Shown in pieces: positions 1 to 10,999 of a DNA stretch of 64,000 nt. Every line of letters begins with the position of its first letter. The stretch's first letter is position 1. A program made the position numbers and the translations under genes. The DNA lies in contig OZ231127.1 of the NCBI GenBank assembly GCA_965153355.1, positions 98,394,001 through 98,458,000 of the forward strand, read 5' to 3'. Source of the DNA: Flaccisagitta enflata. Its lineage: Eukaryota > Chaetognatha > Sagittoidea > Aphragmophora. A model generated the notes under the pieces. That model searched no databases. It was not told the origin of the DNA and worked only from the letters and a program-made list of their open reading frames with translations.

Positions 1-121
1 GCCTCAAGGCTGAGATATGGGCCTCAAGGCTGGGGGGAGGGGGGGGTACGTAGAAGAAGAAGGAGAAGGAGAAGGAGGAGAAGGAGAAAATCCCCCATAT
101 GTGTGAAAGCATAGGTCATCG
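1..121 (-). repeat. Family A repeat end (partial at window edge)
   Basis: The minisatellite GGCCTCAAGGCTGAGATAT, a G-run, purine-rich GAAGAAGGAG and the terminal 'GTGTGAAAGCATAGGTCATC' are present. It continues at 1422-1450 after the inserted element. Confidence 0.7.
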
Positions 122-1421
122 GGGTGACTACGAATATGTCTTAATTTTTTTTTCTCAATCATATTTGTCTTATAGATATAATTTCTTAATTTACTTTGTC
201 TCATACGAAAATGTCTTAATTTTGTCTTAAATTGTGTTAAAAATGTGGGTTATTTTGTCATTAAACTTTTTATTTCTCTTTCGTTTTCTTGTTTTACTTT
301 CTACCCTTCACAATTTGCTATCTGTATTTTTCAATATTCGTGATTCGTGATTCGTTTCTTCATTGCAATTTGCGATCTGGTTTTTGATATTCAATATTCG
401 TTATTCGTTTCTTCATTACTATTTGCAATCTGAAATATTCAATATTTGTTATTCATGTTTTTTTGGTTATTTACACTCTGAAGTTTTCCATAATCAATAT
501 TCGTTTTTTTGTTTTTCATTTCTTCTTGGTTCTTTACACTCTGAAGTTTTCCATATTCGATATTCGTTTTTCATTTCTTCTTGGTTCATTACACTGATGT
601 TTTCCATATTCAATATTCGTTTTTCGTTTTTTCATTTCTCCTTAGTTATTTACACTCTTTATGTTTTCCATATTCAATATTCGCATTTACACTCTTAATG
701 TTTTCCATATTCGATATTCGCTTTTCGTTTGTCTTTTTTGCCAAAATGTCTTAATTTCTTTCTATTGTCAAAATTAACCTTATTCAGTCCTATTCATCGT
801 CCATTCTGCATGGATATATTTCTTTTGCTCATTCCGCCATATTTGTTGGCGAATGTCCCTTTCCTTTCAAAACTTCTGCATAATTGCATGATGAGAATGT
901 CTTAGTTTTTGTTTTATTAAATCAGTATGGACAAAAATGTTTCATGTCTTTTCATTTTTCGTGCTTGTGCAATGTTTACAGAAATGAAAAACAAATGTTG
1001 AAAACATATTTTCTTCAAAGAATGATCCCTAAGCCTAAGGTGAAAAGCGCGAAAAACGAAAAACGAACTTTTTTCTATTTTATTTCGTTCTGCTTCTTGA
1101 AATGAAAAACGCAGTTATGAAAAAAATCTAAGGGACTTATCTTCCAATCTAGATGTTTACAAAAATGTCATTTCATACATTTCAGTTAGAAGGCTGGTTT
1201 GGCATAACTTCAAACGGCACAACAAAGAAATGAAATTAGGAATAACTGAAGATGCAAACAAATGATTAAAAGATGAAATGAATTAAGACATTTTTGGTAA
1301 GACATCTAGATTAAGACATTTTCGTTAAGACATTGAATATTTAAGACAATGAATTTAAGACAAATTTTGTTGTGACAAATCACGCTAAGACATCAAAATT
1401 AAGACATTTTCGTGCATACTC
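122..1421. mobile_element. 1300-bp AT-rich DNA transposon insertion with 8-bp TSD
   Basis: Flanked by GGTCATCG on both sides (114-121 and 1422-1429). The uninterrupted target exists in the duplicate copy around 4750-4770. Ends are inverted: ACGAATATGTCTTAATTTT on the left and the complement of AAAATTAAGACATTTTCGT on the right. The interior has many AATGTCTTAA motifs and tandem TTCATTTCTTCTTGGTT-type units at about 300-725. No transposase frame. An 8-bp duplication fits hAT-like elements, but the family is not proven. Confidence 0.75.
300..725 (+). repeat. Tandem repeat of about 55-65 bp inside the 1.3-kb element
   Basis: Recurrent blocks of 'TTTACACTCTGAAGTTTTCC', 'ATATTCGATATTCG' and 'TTTTTCATTTCTTC'. 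Degenerate, at least six copies. Confidence 0.6.
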
Positions 1422-1567
1422 GGTCATCGACCCCTTTGGGGCCGCTGCCCAAAAGGAGCAGGAGAAAATCCCCCATATGTGTGAAAGCATAGGTCATCGA
1501 TGCTGCCCAAAAAGCAGAAGAAGAAGAACAACCACAATAAAAGTGACAATGAGAATCAAAGGGAGAA

Positions 1568-1852
1568 AAACAAGGTCATTAGACCTAAGTCACATGCGTC
1601 GGTACTTTCAAAAAGGGTCAGGCAGACAGACGGACAAACATTTTTTTTTTCAAAAAGACAGTTAAAAAAGCTATTCATTACTCCAGGCCTCTTCTCCACT
1701 ACTCAAAAACATGAAACACTTGATAAAAAACCTTTACAACAACTTTGTGACCGACCGACTGACTGACGGATGGACGGACGGACGGACCGACCAACGGACG
1801 GACTGACGGACCAAATAGTGGCTTATAGAGTCGCGTAGCGCGCAACTAAAAA
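1568..1852 (-). repeat. Family B repeat, long subfamily
   Basis: Reads ACAAGGTCATTAGACC ... GACCGACCGACTGACTGACGG ... GGCTTATAGAGTCGCGTAGC. Same subfamily as 4916-5208 and 63026-63288. Confidence 0.75.
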
Positions 1853-1917
1853 GGTGTCGGAAAAACGAGGAAAAAGGAAAGGAAAACTACAACGCAAACA
1901 AAAACAACAAAAAAAAT

Positions 1918-1936
1918 CAACAACGACAACAACAGT

Positions 1937-2030
<94 letters not shown>
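1918..2030 (+). repeat. (CAA)n microsatellite
   Basis: About 110 bp of CAA with rare interruptions, ending CAGCTGTC, joined to a CT tract. The same compound occurs at 5264-5909. Confidence 0.95.
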
Positions 2031-2035
2031 GCTGT

Positions 2036-2055
2036 CTTTCTCTCTCTCTCTCTGT

Positions 2056-2128
<73 letters not shown>

Positions 2129-2156
2129 TGTGTCTCTGTCTGTCTCTGTCTCTGTC
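2036..2156 (+). repeat. (CT)n microsatellite
   Basis: CT repeats with TGTCTC variants. Confidence 0.95.
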
Positions 2157-2876
2157 TGTTCTCAGGGCACAGTGCATGGTGCGACAAATCTGTTGTTTTT
2201 TCTTTGACGCATGAAGCTATATGAATGAGGTTATTTTTCAAAGAGAGAAAAAGAAACAATATGCTCAACCTGGGAGCAAACCTAACATTACTGTTTATAA
2301 TTTAGGATAAAAGATAACTTAAAAATAATTAAGTTTTTAAGTTCTTATATAGTTATTTAAACTTTTACAAGTATCAATACCTTTGTAGAGAATGCTGGTG
2401 GTCCCTCATGGTTGTACCTCGATTCTTGCCTGTAAAGGTATGGTTTTTTAATCAATATTGCTAGTGTCAGTACTTCCACCAGTACATTATTATACTTTGA
2501 TTATTACTTTTGTAAGATATTTTGTGTATACTTTATGGTATGGGATTGCCCACCCTATGCTAATGAGGTATGCAGTCAAGCTGAAAGTTTTGTCAGGTAT
2601 GGTTTATCATTTATCAGTAAAGGATAATTGTGAGCAATCCGGAGTAAACACCATTGAAAGCTTGAAAGGCTTTCATCCTTCGTTAACTGCAGAATTTTGG
2701 CCCCCTTTTATAACGGCAACATTCAACTTTTATACAATTTTATACCAGACCCATTTTGCCTTTTGTGAGCTCAAAAATTTCAATTTCATCAGACAGTCCG
2801 AGGAGTAGTGTAACCAACAAGGCCGTAAAAGCCGCCGTATACATGGCAGCATTAGGCGCGGATGGGTGGGCAGGAG
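2157..2876. other. No recognised gene or repeat
   Basis: About 720 bp of moderate-complexity sequence. A 116-codon open frame at 2458-2808 has no recognisable domain. Confidence 0.4.
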
Positions 2877-2975
2877 TGGAAAACCTCAAAAGCGACTTTG
2901 TGATGGACGGACAGACCGACAGACCGACCGAAGGACCGACAAGTGGCTTATAGAGTCGCGTGTCCATGACTAATA
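2877..2975 (-). repeat. Family B repeat fragment
   Basis: GACGGACAGACCGACAGACC then GGCTTATAGAGTCGCGTGTCC. Confidence 0.65.
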
Positions 2976-3188
2976 AAGTGAATTGTAATGTAAGCAGGTG
3001 TAACACTGACGATGATGATACGCTTAACAACAACGACAGTGACAACGATTACAGCGATGACGATGACGACGACGACAACGAAGACAATTAAAATCACAGA
3101 AATAGATATAAGCACGTTTGAAAAAAAATTCATGAAGAACAAGACAAAGAATAAGAAGAAGAATAAGGAGAAGAAAAAAAAGAAGAAG
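2976..3188 (+). repeat. Low-complexity A/G/C-rich tract
   Basis: GACGATGATGA and AACGACAAC motifs grade into GAAGAAGAAT purine runs. Confidence 0.6.
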
Positions 3189-4253
3189 AATAGTCGCAAA
3201 AGTGTTAGATGGTCAGTGGTACCCGTGCCCTGCCTAAGTAAGTTGTGGTTGAAGTTGAGGGGGGAGCAGGGCAGCGGCCCCGAGGGGGTCTATGACCTAT
3301 GCTTTCACTCATAAGGGGATTTTCTCCTTCTCCTTTTGGGCAGCTGCCCCGAAGGGGCCGATGACCTATGCTTTCACACAGGACAAATTTCTCCTTCTCC
3401 TTTTCCTCCGTCCGTCCACCCCCTTCGAAGCGCATATCTCAGCCTTGAGGCCTAAATCCTAGCCTCAAGGCCCAAATCCCAGCCTCAAGGCTCAAATCCC
3501 AGCCTCGAGGCCCAATCCCAGCATTGAGGCTCAAATCCCAGCCTCGAGGCTCAAATTCCAGCCTCGAGGCTCAAATTCCAGCCTTGAGGCTCAAATCCCA
3601 GCCTAAAGGCTCAAATTTCAGCCTCGAGGCTCAAATCCTTGCCTCGAGGCTCAAATTTTAGCCTCGAGGATCAAATCCCAGCCTCTAGGCTCAAATCCCA
3701 GCCTCTAGGCTCAAATCCCAGCCTCAAGGCTCAAATACCAGCCTCGAGTCTCAAATACCAGCCTCGAGGCTCAAATACCAGCCTCGAGGCTCAAATCCTC
3801 GACTCGAGGCTCAAATCCTGGACTCAAGGCTCAAATCCTGGACTCAAGGCTCAAATCCTGGGCTCAAGGCTCAAATCCCCGCCTCGAGGCTCAAATCTCT
3901 GCGTTGAGGCTCAAATTTCAGCATTGAGGCTCAAATTCCAGCCTTGAGGCTCAAATCCCAGCCTTGAGGCTCAAATCATAGCCTTGATTCTCAAATCCCA
4001 GCCTCAAGGCTCAAATCCCATCATCTTGGCTCAAATCACAACCTTGAGGCTCAAATCACAGCCTGGAGGTTCAAATCACAGCCTCGATACTTAAATCTAT
4101 AATTGATGCTCTAATTCGTGCCTAGAGCCTCAAATCCTACTAAGCATAGGTCATCGGCTTCTTCGGGGCCGCTGCCCCTCTCACCATCACACATCAACAT
4201 ATGATCACCTAGGGGCAACGGGTACCGCTGACCATCTAACGCATGCGACTATT
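3189..4253 (+). mobile_element. Family A element, full: inverted termini plus 20-bp minisatellite core
   Basis: Starts AATAGTCGCAAAAGTGTTAG and ends with its inverse (ACGCATGCGACTATT). Each end then carries GGTACCCG, a GGGCAGCGGCCCCGA-type hairpin and CGATGACCTATGCT or the complement. Between them lie a TTC-rich tract, a C-run, and about 35 copies of a 20-bp unit GCCTCGAGGCTCAAATCCCA (about 3436-4130). No ORF with a transposase, so MITE- or foldback-like. Confidence 0.8.
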
Positions 4254-4359
4254 CCTCCTTTTCCGTCCCCCCCCCCTCAAATCCCAGTGTCGAGGCCCAA
4301 ATTCCAGTCTCAAGGCCCAAATCCCAGTCTTGAGGCCCACATCCCAGCCTCAAGGCCCA

Positions 4360-4790
4360 AATCCGGGGAGCAGAGCAGCGGCCCGGAAGGGGTTGATGAC
4401 CTATGCTTTCACACATATGGGGGATTTTCTCCTTCTCCTCCTTCTCTTTCCCCTTCTCCTCCTCCGCACCCCCCCCTCCCCCCAGCCTCGAGGCCCATAT
4501 CTCAGCCTTGAGGCCCATATCCCAGCCTCAAGGCCCAAATCCCAGTTTTGAGGCCCAAATCCCTTGAGGCTAGAACTTGGGCCTTGGAGTGGGGATTGGG
4601 GCCTGGAGGTTGGAATTTGGGCCTCAAGACTGGGATTTAGGCCGCGAGGCTGAGATATGGGCCTCAAGGCTGGGGGGAGGGGGGGATACGTAGAAGAAGA
4701 AGGAGAAGGAGAAGGAGGAGAAGGAGAAAATCCCCCATTTGTGTGAAAGCATAGGTCATCGACCCCTTCGGGGCCGCTGCCCAAAAGGAG
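4360..4790. repeat. Family A foldback copy (long palindrome)
   Basis: The left arm has CTATGCTTTCACACATATGG, GGATTTTCTCC and GAGGCCCAAATCCC units; the right arm is their reverse complement, centred near 4560. The whole 430 bp could form one hairpin. Confidence 0.8.
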
Positions 4791-5208
4791 CAGGAGAAAA
4801 TCCCCCATATGTGTGAAAGCATAGGTCATCGACCCCTCCGGGGCCGCTTCCCAAAAAAAAGAAGAAGAAGAACAACCACAATAAAAGTGACAATGAGAAT
4901 CAAAGGGAGAAAAACAAGGTCATTAGACCTAAGTCGCGTGCGTCGGTACTTTCAAAAAGAGTCAGGCAGACAGACGGACAAACATTTTTTTTTTCAAAAA
5001 GACAGTTAAAAAAGCTATTCATTACTATACTCCAGGCTTCTTCTCCACTACTCAAAAACATGAAACACTTGATAAAAAACCTTTACAACAACTTTGTGAC
5101 CGACCGACTGACGGACGGACAGACGGATGGACCGACCGGCCGACCGACAGACAGACCGACGGACCAGATAGTGGCTTATAGAGTCGCGTAGCACGCAACT
5201 AAAAAGGT
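4750..5208. repeat. Duplicated block, copy 2 (empty target site and family B element)
   Basis: Matches 1422-1852. Around 4752-4765 it reads ATAGGTCATCGACCCC without the 1.3-kb insertion present in copy 1. The family B element occupies 4916-5208 (minus strand). Confidence 0.75.
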
Positions 5209-5263
5209 GTCGGAAAAACGAGGAAAAAGGAAAGGAAAACTACAACGCAAACAAAAACAAAAA

Positions 5264-5912
<649 letters not shown>

Positions 5913-6070
5913 TTAATTCCTCTTCTCTTTTCATTTATCTCCTCAAATTTGTAGAGGAAAGTTCACCTGAACACTTGTATTAAAAGGTAAGTCAACCGGT
6001 TAATCCCAGCAAATATGCGAGTCTCAGGTTCTGATGACTTTTGTTATCTCAAGAAGAGGCTTCTCCTTTT

Positions 6071-6365
6071 GGGCAGCGGCCGATGACCTAAGCTTTCACA
6101 TATGCAGAAATTTCTCCTTCTCCTCCTCCTCCTCCTTCTTCATACCCCCCCCCCCTCGAAGCCCAGATCCTAGCCTCGAGGCTCAAATCTCAGCCTTTAG
6201 GCTCAAATCCCAGCCTTGAGGCTCAAATCCAAGCCTCAAGGCTCAAATCTCAGCCTTGAGGCTCAAATCCCACCCACGAGGCTCAAATCCCAGCCTCAAA
6301 GCCGCTGCCCCTCTAACCATAGGGGCAACAGGTACCGCTGACCATCTGACGCTTTTGCGACTATT
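6071..6365 (+). mobile_element. Family A element, short
   Basis: GGGCAGCGGCCGATGACCTA start, few minisatellite units, end ACGCTTTTGCGACTATT. It lacks the outer AATAGTCGC on the left. Confidence 0.7.
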
Positions 6366-6437
6366 CCTCTTCCTCTTCCTCTTCCTCTTCTCAGGTTCTC
6401 ATGACTTTTGTTATCTCAAGAAGAGGCTCCTCCTTTT

Positions 6438-7027
6438 GGGCAGCAGCCCCGAAGGGGCCAATGACCTATGCTCTCACACATATGGGAGACTTTCTCCTCC
6501 TCCTCCTTCTCCTTCTCCTTCTTCTCCTTCTCCGTCCCCCCCCCTTGAGGCCCATATCCTAGTCTAGAGGCTAGAGGCCCTAGTCCTAGTCTGGAGGCGC
6601 AAATCCTAGTCTGGAGGCACAGATTCTAGTCTCAAGGCCCAAATCCTAGCCTTGAGGCCTAAATCTTAGCCTTGAGGCCCAAATTCCAGCCTCGGGGCTC
6701 AAATCCCAGCCCCAAAGCTCAAATCCCAGCCTCGAGGCTTAAATCCCAGCCTTGAGGCTCAAATCCCGGCCTCGAGGCTCAAATCTCAGCCTCGAGGCTC
6801 AAATCTCAGCCTCGAGGCTCAAATCCCAGCCTCAAGGCTCAAATCCCAGCCTCCAGGCTCAAATTCCAGCCTCGAGGCTCAAATCCCAGCCTCCAGGCTC
6901 AAATTCCAGCCTCGAGGCTCAAATATCAGCCCCTTCGGGGCCACTGCCCCTCTAACCACCTCACACACACAGACACTCACATAGGGGCAATGGGTACCGC
7001 TGACCATTTGACGCTTTTGCGACTATT
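6438..7027 (+). mobile_element. Family A element
   Basis: GGGCAGCAGCCCCGAAGG start, minisatellite about 6560-6930, hairpin CCCCTTCGGGG, end GCTTTTGCGACTATT at 7027. Confidence 0.75.
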
Positions 7028-7105
7028 CCTCTTCCTCTTCCTCTTCCTCTTCCTTTTCTCAGGTTCTCATGACTTTTGTTATCTCAAGAAGAGGGTCCTC
7101 CTTTT

Positions 7106-7340
7106 GGGCAGCAGCCCCGAAGGGGCCAATGACCTATGCTTTCTCACATAAGGGAAATTTCTCCTCCTTCTCCTCCTTCTCCTCCTTCTTCTTCTCCGTC
7201 CTCCCCCTCAAGGCCCAAATCCTAGTTTCAAGGCTCAAATCCTTGCCTTGAGGCTCAAATCCTAGCTTTGAGGCTCAAATCCCAGCCTCTGGGCCCAAAT
7301 CCCAGCTTCGAGGCTCAAATCCCAGCCTTGAGGCTCTTCC
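7106..7340 (+). mobile_element. Family A element, truncated right end
   Basis: The left hairpin and about 7 minisatellite units run into TTCCTC-rich sequence without the right terminus. Confidence 0.65.
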
Positions 7341-7770
7341 TCTTCCATTTATTTTTTTCAGGTTCTTGTGACTTCTGTTATCTCAAGAAGAGGCTCCTCC
7401 TTTTCCTCTTCCTCTTCCTCTTCCTCTTCATCTTCCTCTTCTCAGGTTCTCATGACTTTTGTTATCCCAAGAAGAGGCTCCTCCTTTTCCTCTTCTTCTT
7501 CCTCTTCCTGTTCCTCTTCTCAGGTTCTCATGACTTTTGTTATCTCAAGAAGAGACTCTTCCTTTTCCTCTTCCTTTTCCTCTTCCTCTTCTCAGGTTCT
7601 TGTGACTTTTGTTACCTCAAGATGAGGCTTCTCCTTTTCCTCTCCCTCTTCCTCTTCCTCTTTCTCTTCCTCTTCCTCTTCTCAGGTTCTTATGAATTTT
7701 GTTATCTCAAGAAGAAACTCATCCTCTTCCTCTTCCTCTTCCTCTTCCTCTTCTCAGGTTCTCAAGACTA
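7341..7770 (+). repeat. Minisatellite of about 75-85 bp, five copies
   Basis: The unit is CTCAGGTTCTCATGACTTTT, GTTATCTCAAGAAGAGGCTC, then variable CTTCCTCTTCCT. Single units also precede the A elements at 6030, 6395 and 7060, so it is part of the local amplified block. Confidence 0.8.
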
Positions 7771-8745
7771 ACAGGGTCCAGAAACGTGTACAACGTGAGA
7801 TAGAATTTCATCTGCCTGTCACAAGACCAATTTGAGGGTGTGGATTGACCTCAGACTGTCAAAAAATTTCTCTGGTCAATATTTGGGCCGCTACTGATGC
7901 TATATGAGGTCAAAGTTTCAAAATGGAAAAATTGAAAATCTGATGGGAGATTCAGATTCCTTGCAAAAAAGTGTTAACTTCTAACTAGAACATAGCCTAA
8001 TCTGACATCAGAGGTGATATTCGGGTCAATTTTGCTCTTTTGTTTGAAATTCAGCGTATTTCAATGTTTGAAGGTAATTTTGACTGTGTTCCAGATGGAA
8101 CATCAAAAAAAGAAAGACACTTTTTAAAGCAGTTTTTAGTCGCATGCACGCGACTCTACACCCCGCTTTGTCGGTCCGTCCGTCCGTCCGTCCGTCCGTC
8201 GGTCCGTCCATCGGTCCGTCGGTCCGTCGGTCCGTCGGTCCGTCACACTTTACTTTTTTTGTCATATAATGTCAACTATTAGGTCATTTTAAGTCTTTTT
8301 TAGTCATTGATAGTTATTCTAAGTCATTTTGAGTCATTCTAAGTCATTTTAAGTCATTCCAAGTCATTTTAAGTTATTCTAAGTCATTTTGGTCATTAGG
8401 TTTTTTAGTCATTTTGAGTCCTTTTTGGATATTTTAAGTTATTCTAAGTCATTCTAAGTCATTCTAAGTTATTCTTACCCTGTAAATCTCGCACGCGACT
8501 TATAGGTGTTGGCCTTGTTTACAAAGATTCTGAATCTGCAATCAGATTCTCAAATTTCCCATTTTGAAATTTTGACCTTATATAGCCTTTTGACCTGAGA
8601 TACGAATCTGTAGCAGCCCAAATATTGACCAGAAAATTTTTTTGACGTTCTGAAGTCATTCCCCACCCTAAAATTGGTCTTGTGATAGCTGGATGAAATT
8701 CTATCTCACTTTTTACACATTTCTGGACCTTGTTATTCTTAAGAC
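7769..8745. mobile_element. Foldback element with about 210-bp inverted arms
   Basis: ACAGGGTCCAGAAA and AGATAGAATTTCATCTGCC on the left (7770-7975) are mirrored by ATGAAATTCTATCTCAC and TTTCTGGACCTTGT (8522-8740). A family B element sits between the arms. Confidence 0.7.
8128..8519 (+). repeat. Family B repeat with internal AAGTCATTTT tandem array
   Basis: Palindromic head AGTCGCATGCACGCGACT, then GGTCCGTCCGTCC units, about 20 degenerate copies of a 10-bp AGTCATTTTA unit (8280-8475), and the end CGCACGCGAC ... TTGGCCTTGTTT. Confidence 0.75.
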
Positions 8746-8935
8746 TTTTGTCGTCAGGTTTTCCTTTGAATACACCCACTAAGGAGCACATAGAGATGCA
8801 AACAAGGCACTGTTCCATTTGTTGGAAGAAATTTCAAACACGCTACTGATCTTTTGTTTTTATCGGGTTTTCCTGTTTAGGCGGAGCTTCAATTTGAGTA
8901 GATTCGGGTTGAAATGTAATTAACCCCACTCTCAC

Positions 8936-9025
8936 CTAGCCCTAACGCTAGCCCTGACCCTAACCCTAACCCTAAAACCATCCTCAACTCCAACCTTAAC
9001 CTTAACCCTACCCCTAACCCTAAGT
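8936..9025 (+). repeat. Interstitial telomere-like (CCCTAA)n block
   Basis: Degenerate CCCTAA, CCTTAA and ACCCTA units over about 90 bp. CCCTAA is the C-strand of the TTAGGG metazoan telomere repeat. Confidence 0.75.
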
Positions 9026-9418
9026 AAAAACCCGCTTAGAAAGTCAGTAAAACAAAAGACATCAGTGAAATCAAAAACAGTACCCATTTGTTTTACATTT
9101 TGGTATATGATTTTTTTGTTTTTTCTCTAGAGATTTCCAAGTTAATCAAGGTAAAAAACTTCCCCATATCAAGCTTTCAGCAAAAACCAGGCAAAAAGAG
9201 CTGTTTCCCTATTAAATGCTCCTCTTTAAGGTTTGAAAAGGACCATTTAGGCAAGGGGGGATGGTTGTGGGGCTTAGACATCCACACTTATTGATTTTTA
9301 GCTATTCAGCTAGTTTAGACACCTATTAGCTAATCATGATATATAGAGTTATTAAATTGCAAAAATATTCTATGAATGAATATTCTATTTTTGCTGGAGG
9401 TTAATTTTTTGATTGCTA
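9026..9418. other. No recognised gene or repeat
   Basis: About 390 bp of AT-rich sequence. A 68-codon open frame (9088-9294) shows no domain. Confidence 0.4.
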
Positions 9419-9599
9419 CAGTAAATGTTGTCTATACTTGGAAATACAGGGGCCCTCATACCCTTAATACCATTTATGTGAATGAAATGAAACTGTATGT
9501 GTATAATGCTTATGTCTAATAGAGTTGATGATGGGGTACAGCAGCTCTGTGGATAGAAAAATCATTTGAATACACTAAATAAAGTTCACTCAATTCAAA

Positions 9600-9768
9600 C
9601 AGCTGCAAGAATTGGTCCAGTGGTTAAGTCACTTGACTTCAGATCTGTTATGATCAGCTTATTTAAAAGTTCCAGGTTCAAATCTCATGCTGGTTTTGCA
9701 AAAAAAGCAAATAGATGATGCTGAAAATCTGCGAAAAAAGTTATTGACCCTACAATTTTATACTGAAA
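9600..9768 (+). mobile_element. tRNA-type SINE candidate with pol III A and B boxes
   Basis: A box-like TGGTCCAGTGG at 9614-9624 and B box GGTTCAAATCT at 9675-9685. Spacing is about 60 bp, as in a tRNA with a long variable arm, then an A-rich tail. Mutated, so probably not a working tRNA. A decayed Ser/Leu-type tRNA gene is the alternative. Confidence 0.6.
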
Positions 9769-9970
9769 GTTTTTAGTCGTGTGCTACGTGACTCTACAAT
9801 CCGCTTTGTTGTTCCATCGGTCCGTTGGTACGTTGGTCCGTCCCTCTTTACTTTTTTTGGGTTTTTGCAGTCTTTGGCCTCACCGCTCATACCCAAATGA
9901 TTGAGTGACCTCAAATACAGCCCCTGCCCACCCGCACGCGACTGGGGTAGCCGTGTATCCGGCCTTGTTT
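9769..9970 (+). repeat. Family B repeat, complete short form
   Basis: Head TTTTTAGTCGTGTGCTACG and TGACTCTACAATCCGCTTTG, GGTCCGT units, CCCCTGCCCACCCGCACGCG, and end GTGTATCCGGCCTTGTTTT. Confidence 0.8.
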
Positions 9971-10334
9971 TCCTAAGGAAAGCCGTAGGGGGATGCCATA
10001 CCCCATTGTCAACCCCTTAGGGTCTATACATTACACTGGCAAAATATCAGTCTCCTCACTACTCTGATAGTCAGGCTATGAGCTCCCCCATATCTCCAAG
10101 TCTAGATGACATCTACTGTAGCTATTCATTTCTTGGGCTCCTCATAGCTAGATACATATTAGCTAGGTTGGCATTACAATACTACAAACATATTGGCTAA
10201 CCTGCTCCACTTCAAAACGCAGTCATTCTTTTTCTGAAGGTGTGGCCCGGCCGAAATCCATGTAACATGGTGAATAGCAGGCCACAAACCGTGGCAAAGG
10301 GCAAAGGGTGGTGCTTTGACATTTGATTTAAGAC

Positions 10335-10410
10335 GCACTCAATAGTCAATAGTCAATAATAGTCAATAGTCAATAGTCAATAGTCAATAGTCAATAGTCA
10401 ATAGTCAATA
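10335..10410 (+). repeat. (AATAGTC)n tandem repeat
   Basis: About ten 7-bp units of CAATAGT. Confidence 0.9.
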
Positions 10411-10702
10411 AGCAAAACTCTGCCATACTTTGACAGTCTGCAAAATCTAGCTGAATTGGAATTTTGGCTTGATTTTTTGTCTCATGCAAGCTGAAGGGTT
10501 GATGATTGATGAATAGGCCTTGATTTATAGCGTGCCTGATTGCCCGATGCACTCGCGTTTTGCTGTCGGGCAAGCTGTTTATTTTAAGGGCGTGCCAAAC
10601 TGGCACTCTCTCATAACAGCATACTTGCTGAATTTTAAAAATCAAAAACTTTTTTTTTTCTTTCATTGCAAATGTTCATTCGATTGCGCAAGATTATCAA
10701 TT
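10411..10702. other. No recognised feature
   Basis: Short open frames on both strands without a recognisable domain. Confidence 0.35.
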
Positions 10703-10999
10703 TAGTCGGGGAGCTTAACGGCAGAAACTAAAGTGTAGGGTAAAAATTTCCAAAAAGCTCTGGAACATCATTATTCTGACATATTTTTTCGTGCTGAAAA
10801 AGAATCTGACCTCCATTTTGAAATATTTTTTGGGCCCCCCTTTCAAAAATCCACTTTTTTGCAATTTTTTGGGTAAAAATGCACTTTTTGGCTATTTGAA
10901 GTACAGTGTTGCTATCTGGTTGCGTTTTTTAGTCAAACCTAATAAGAACTGAAGTGAATACACAGTTTACAAGAATTTGGCGGCCATACAGGGACTGTA

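Larger units (their letters stand above)
1422..2156. repeat. Duplicated block, copy 1 (A end, B element, CAA and CT tracts)
   Basis: Nearly the same order and sequence recur at 4750-5912: CCGCTGCCCAAAAGGAGCAG, a second A end, GAAGAAGAACAACCACAATA, the family B element, AAAAAGGTGTCGG, then CAA and CT repeats. Together with 1-121 versus 4647-4760 this is a local direct duplication. Confidence 0.75.
9419..10118. mobile_element. TA-flanked MITE (family C) carrying nested SINE and family B copy
   Basis: CAGTAAATGTTGTCTATACT on the left and the complement of ATCTAGATGACATCTACTG-type sequence on the right are inverted and flanked by TA (9417-9418, 10119-10120), a Tc1/mariner-type target. Another full copy is at 31269-31801. 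Confidence 0.75.

Noticed and set aside
3639-3947. Frames with repeated SRLKSQPRGSN-type peptides
   Set aside because: Translation of the family A 20-bp minisatellite; the period is not a multiple of three and all frames and strands give similar products.
3689-4130. Regular repeats that might be a CRISPR array
   Set aside because: Units are contiguous 20-bp minisatellite copies without unique spacers, in a eukaryotic setting.
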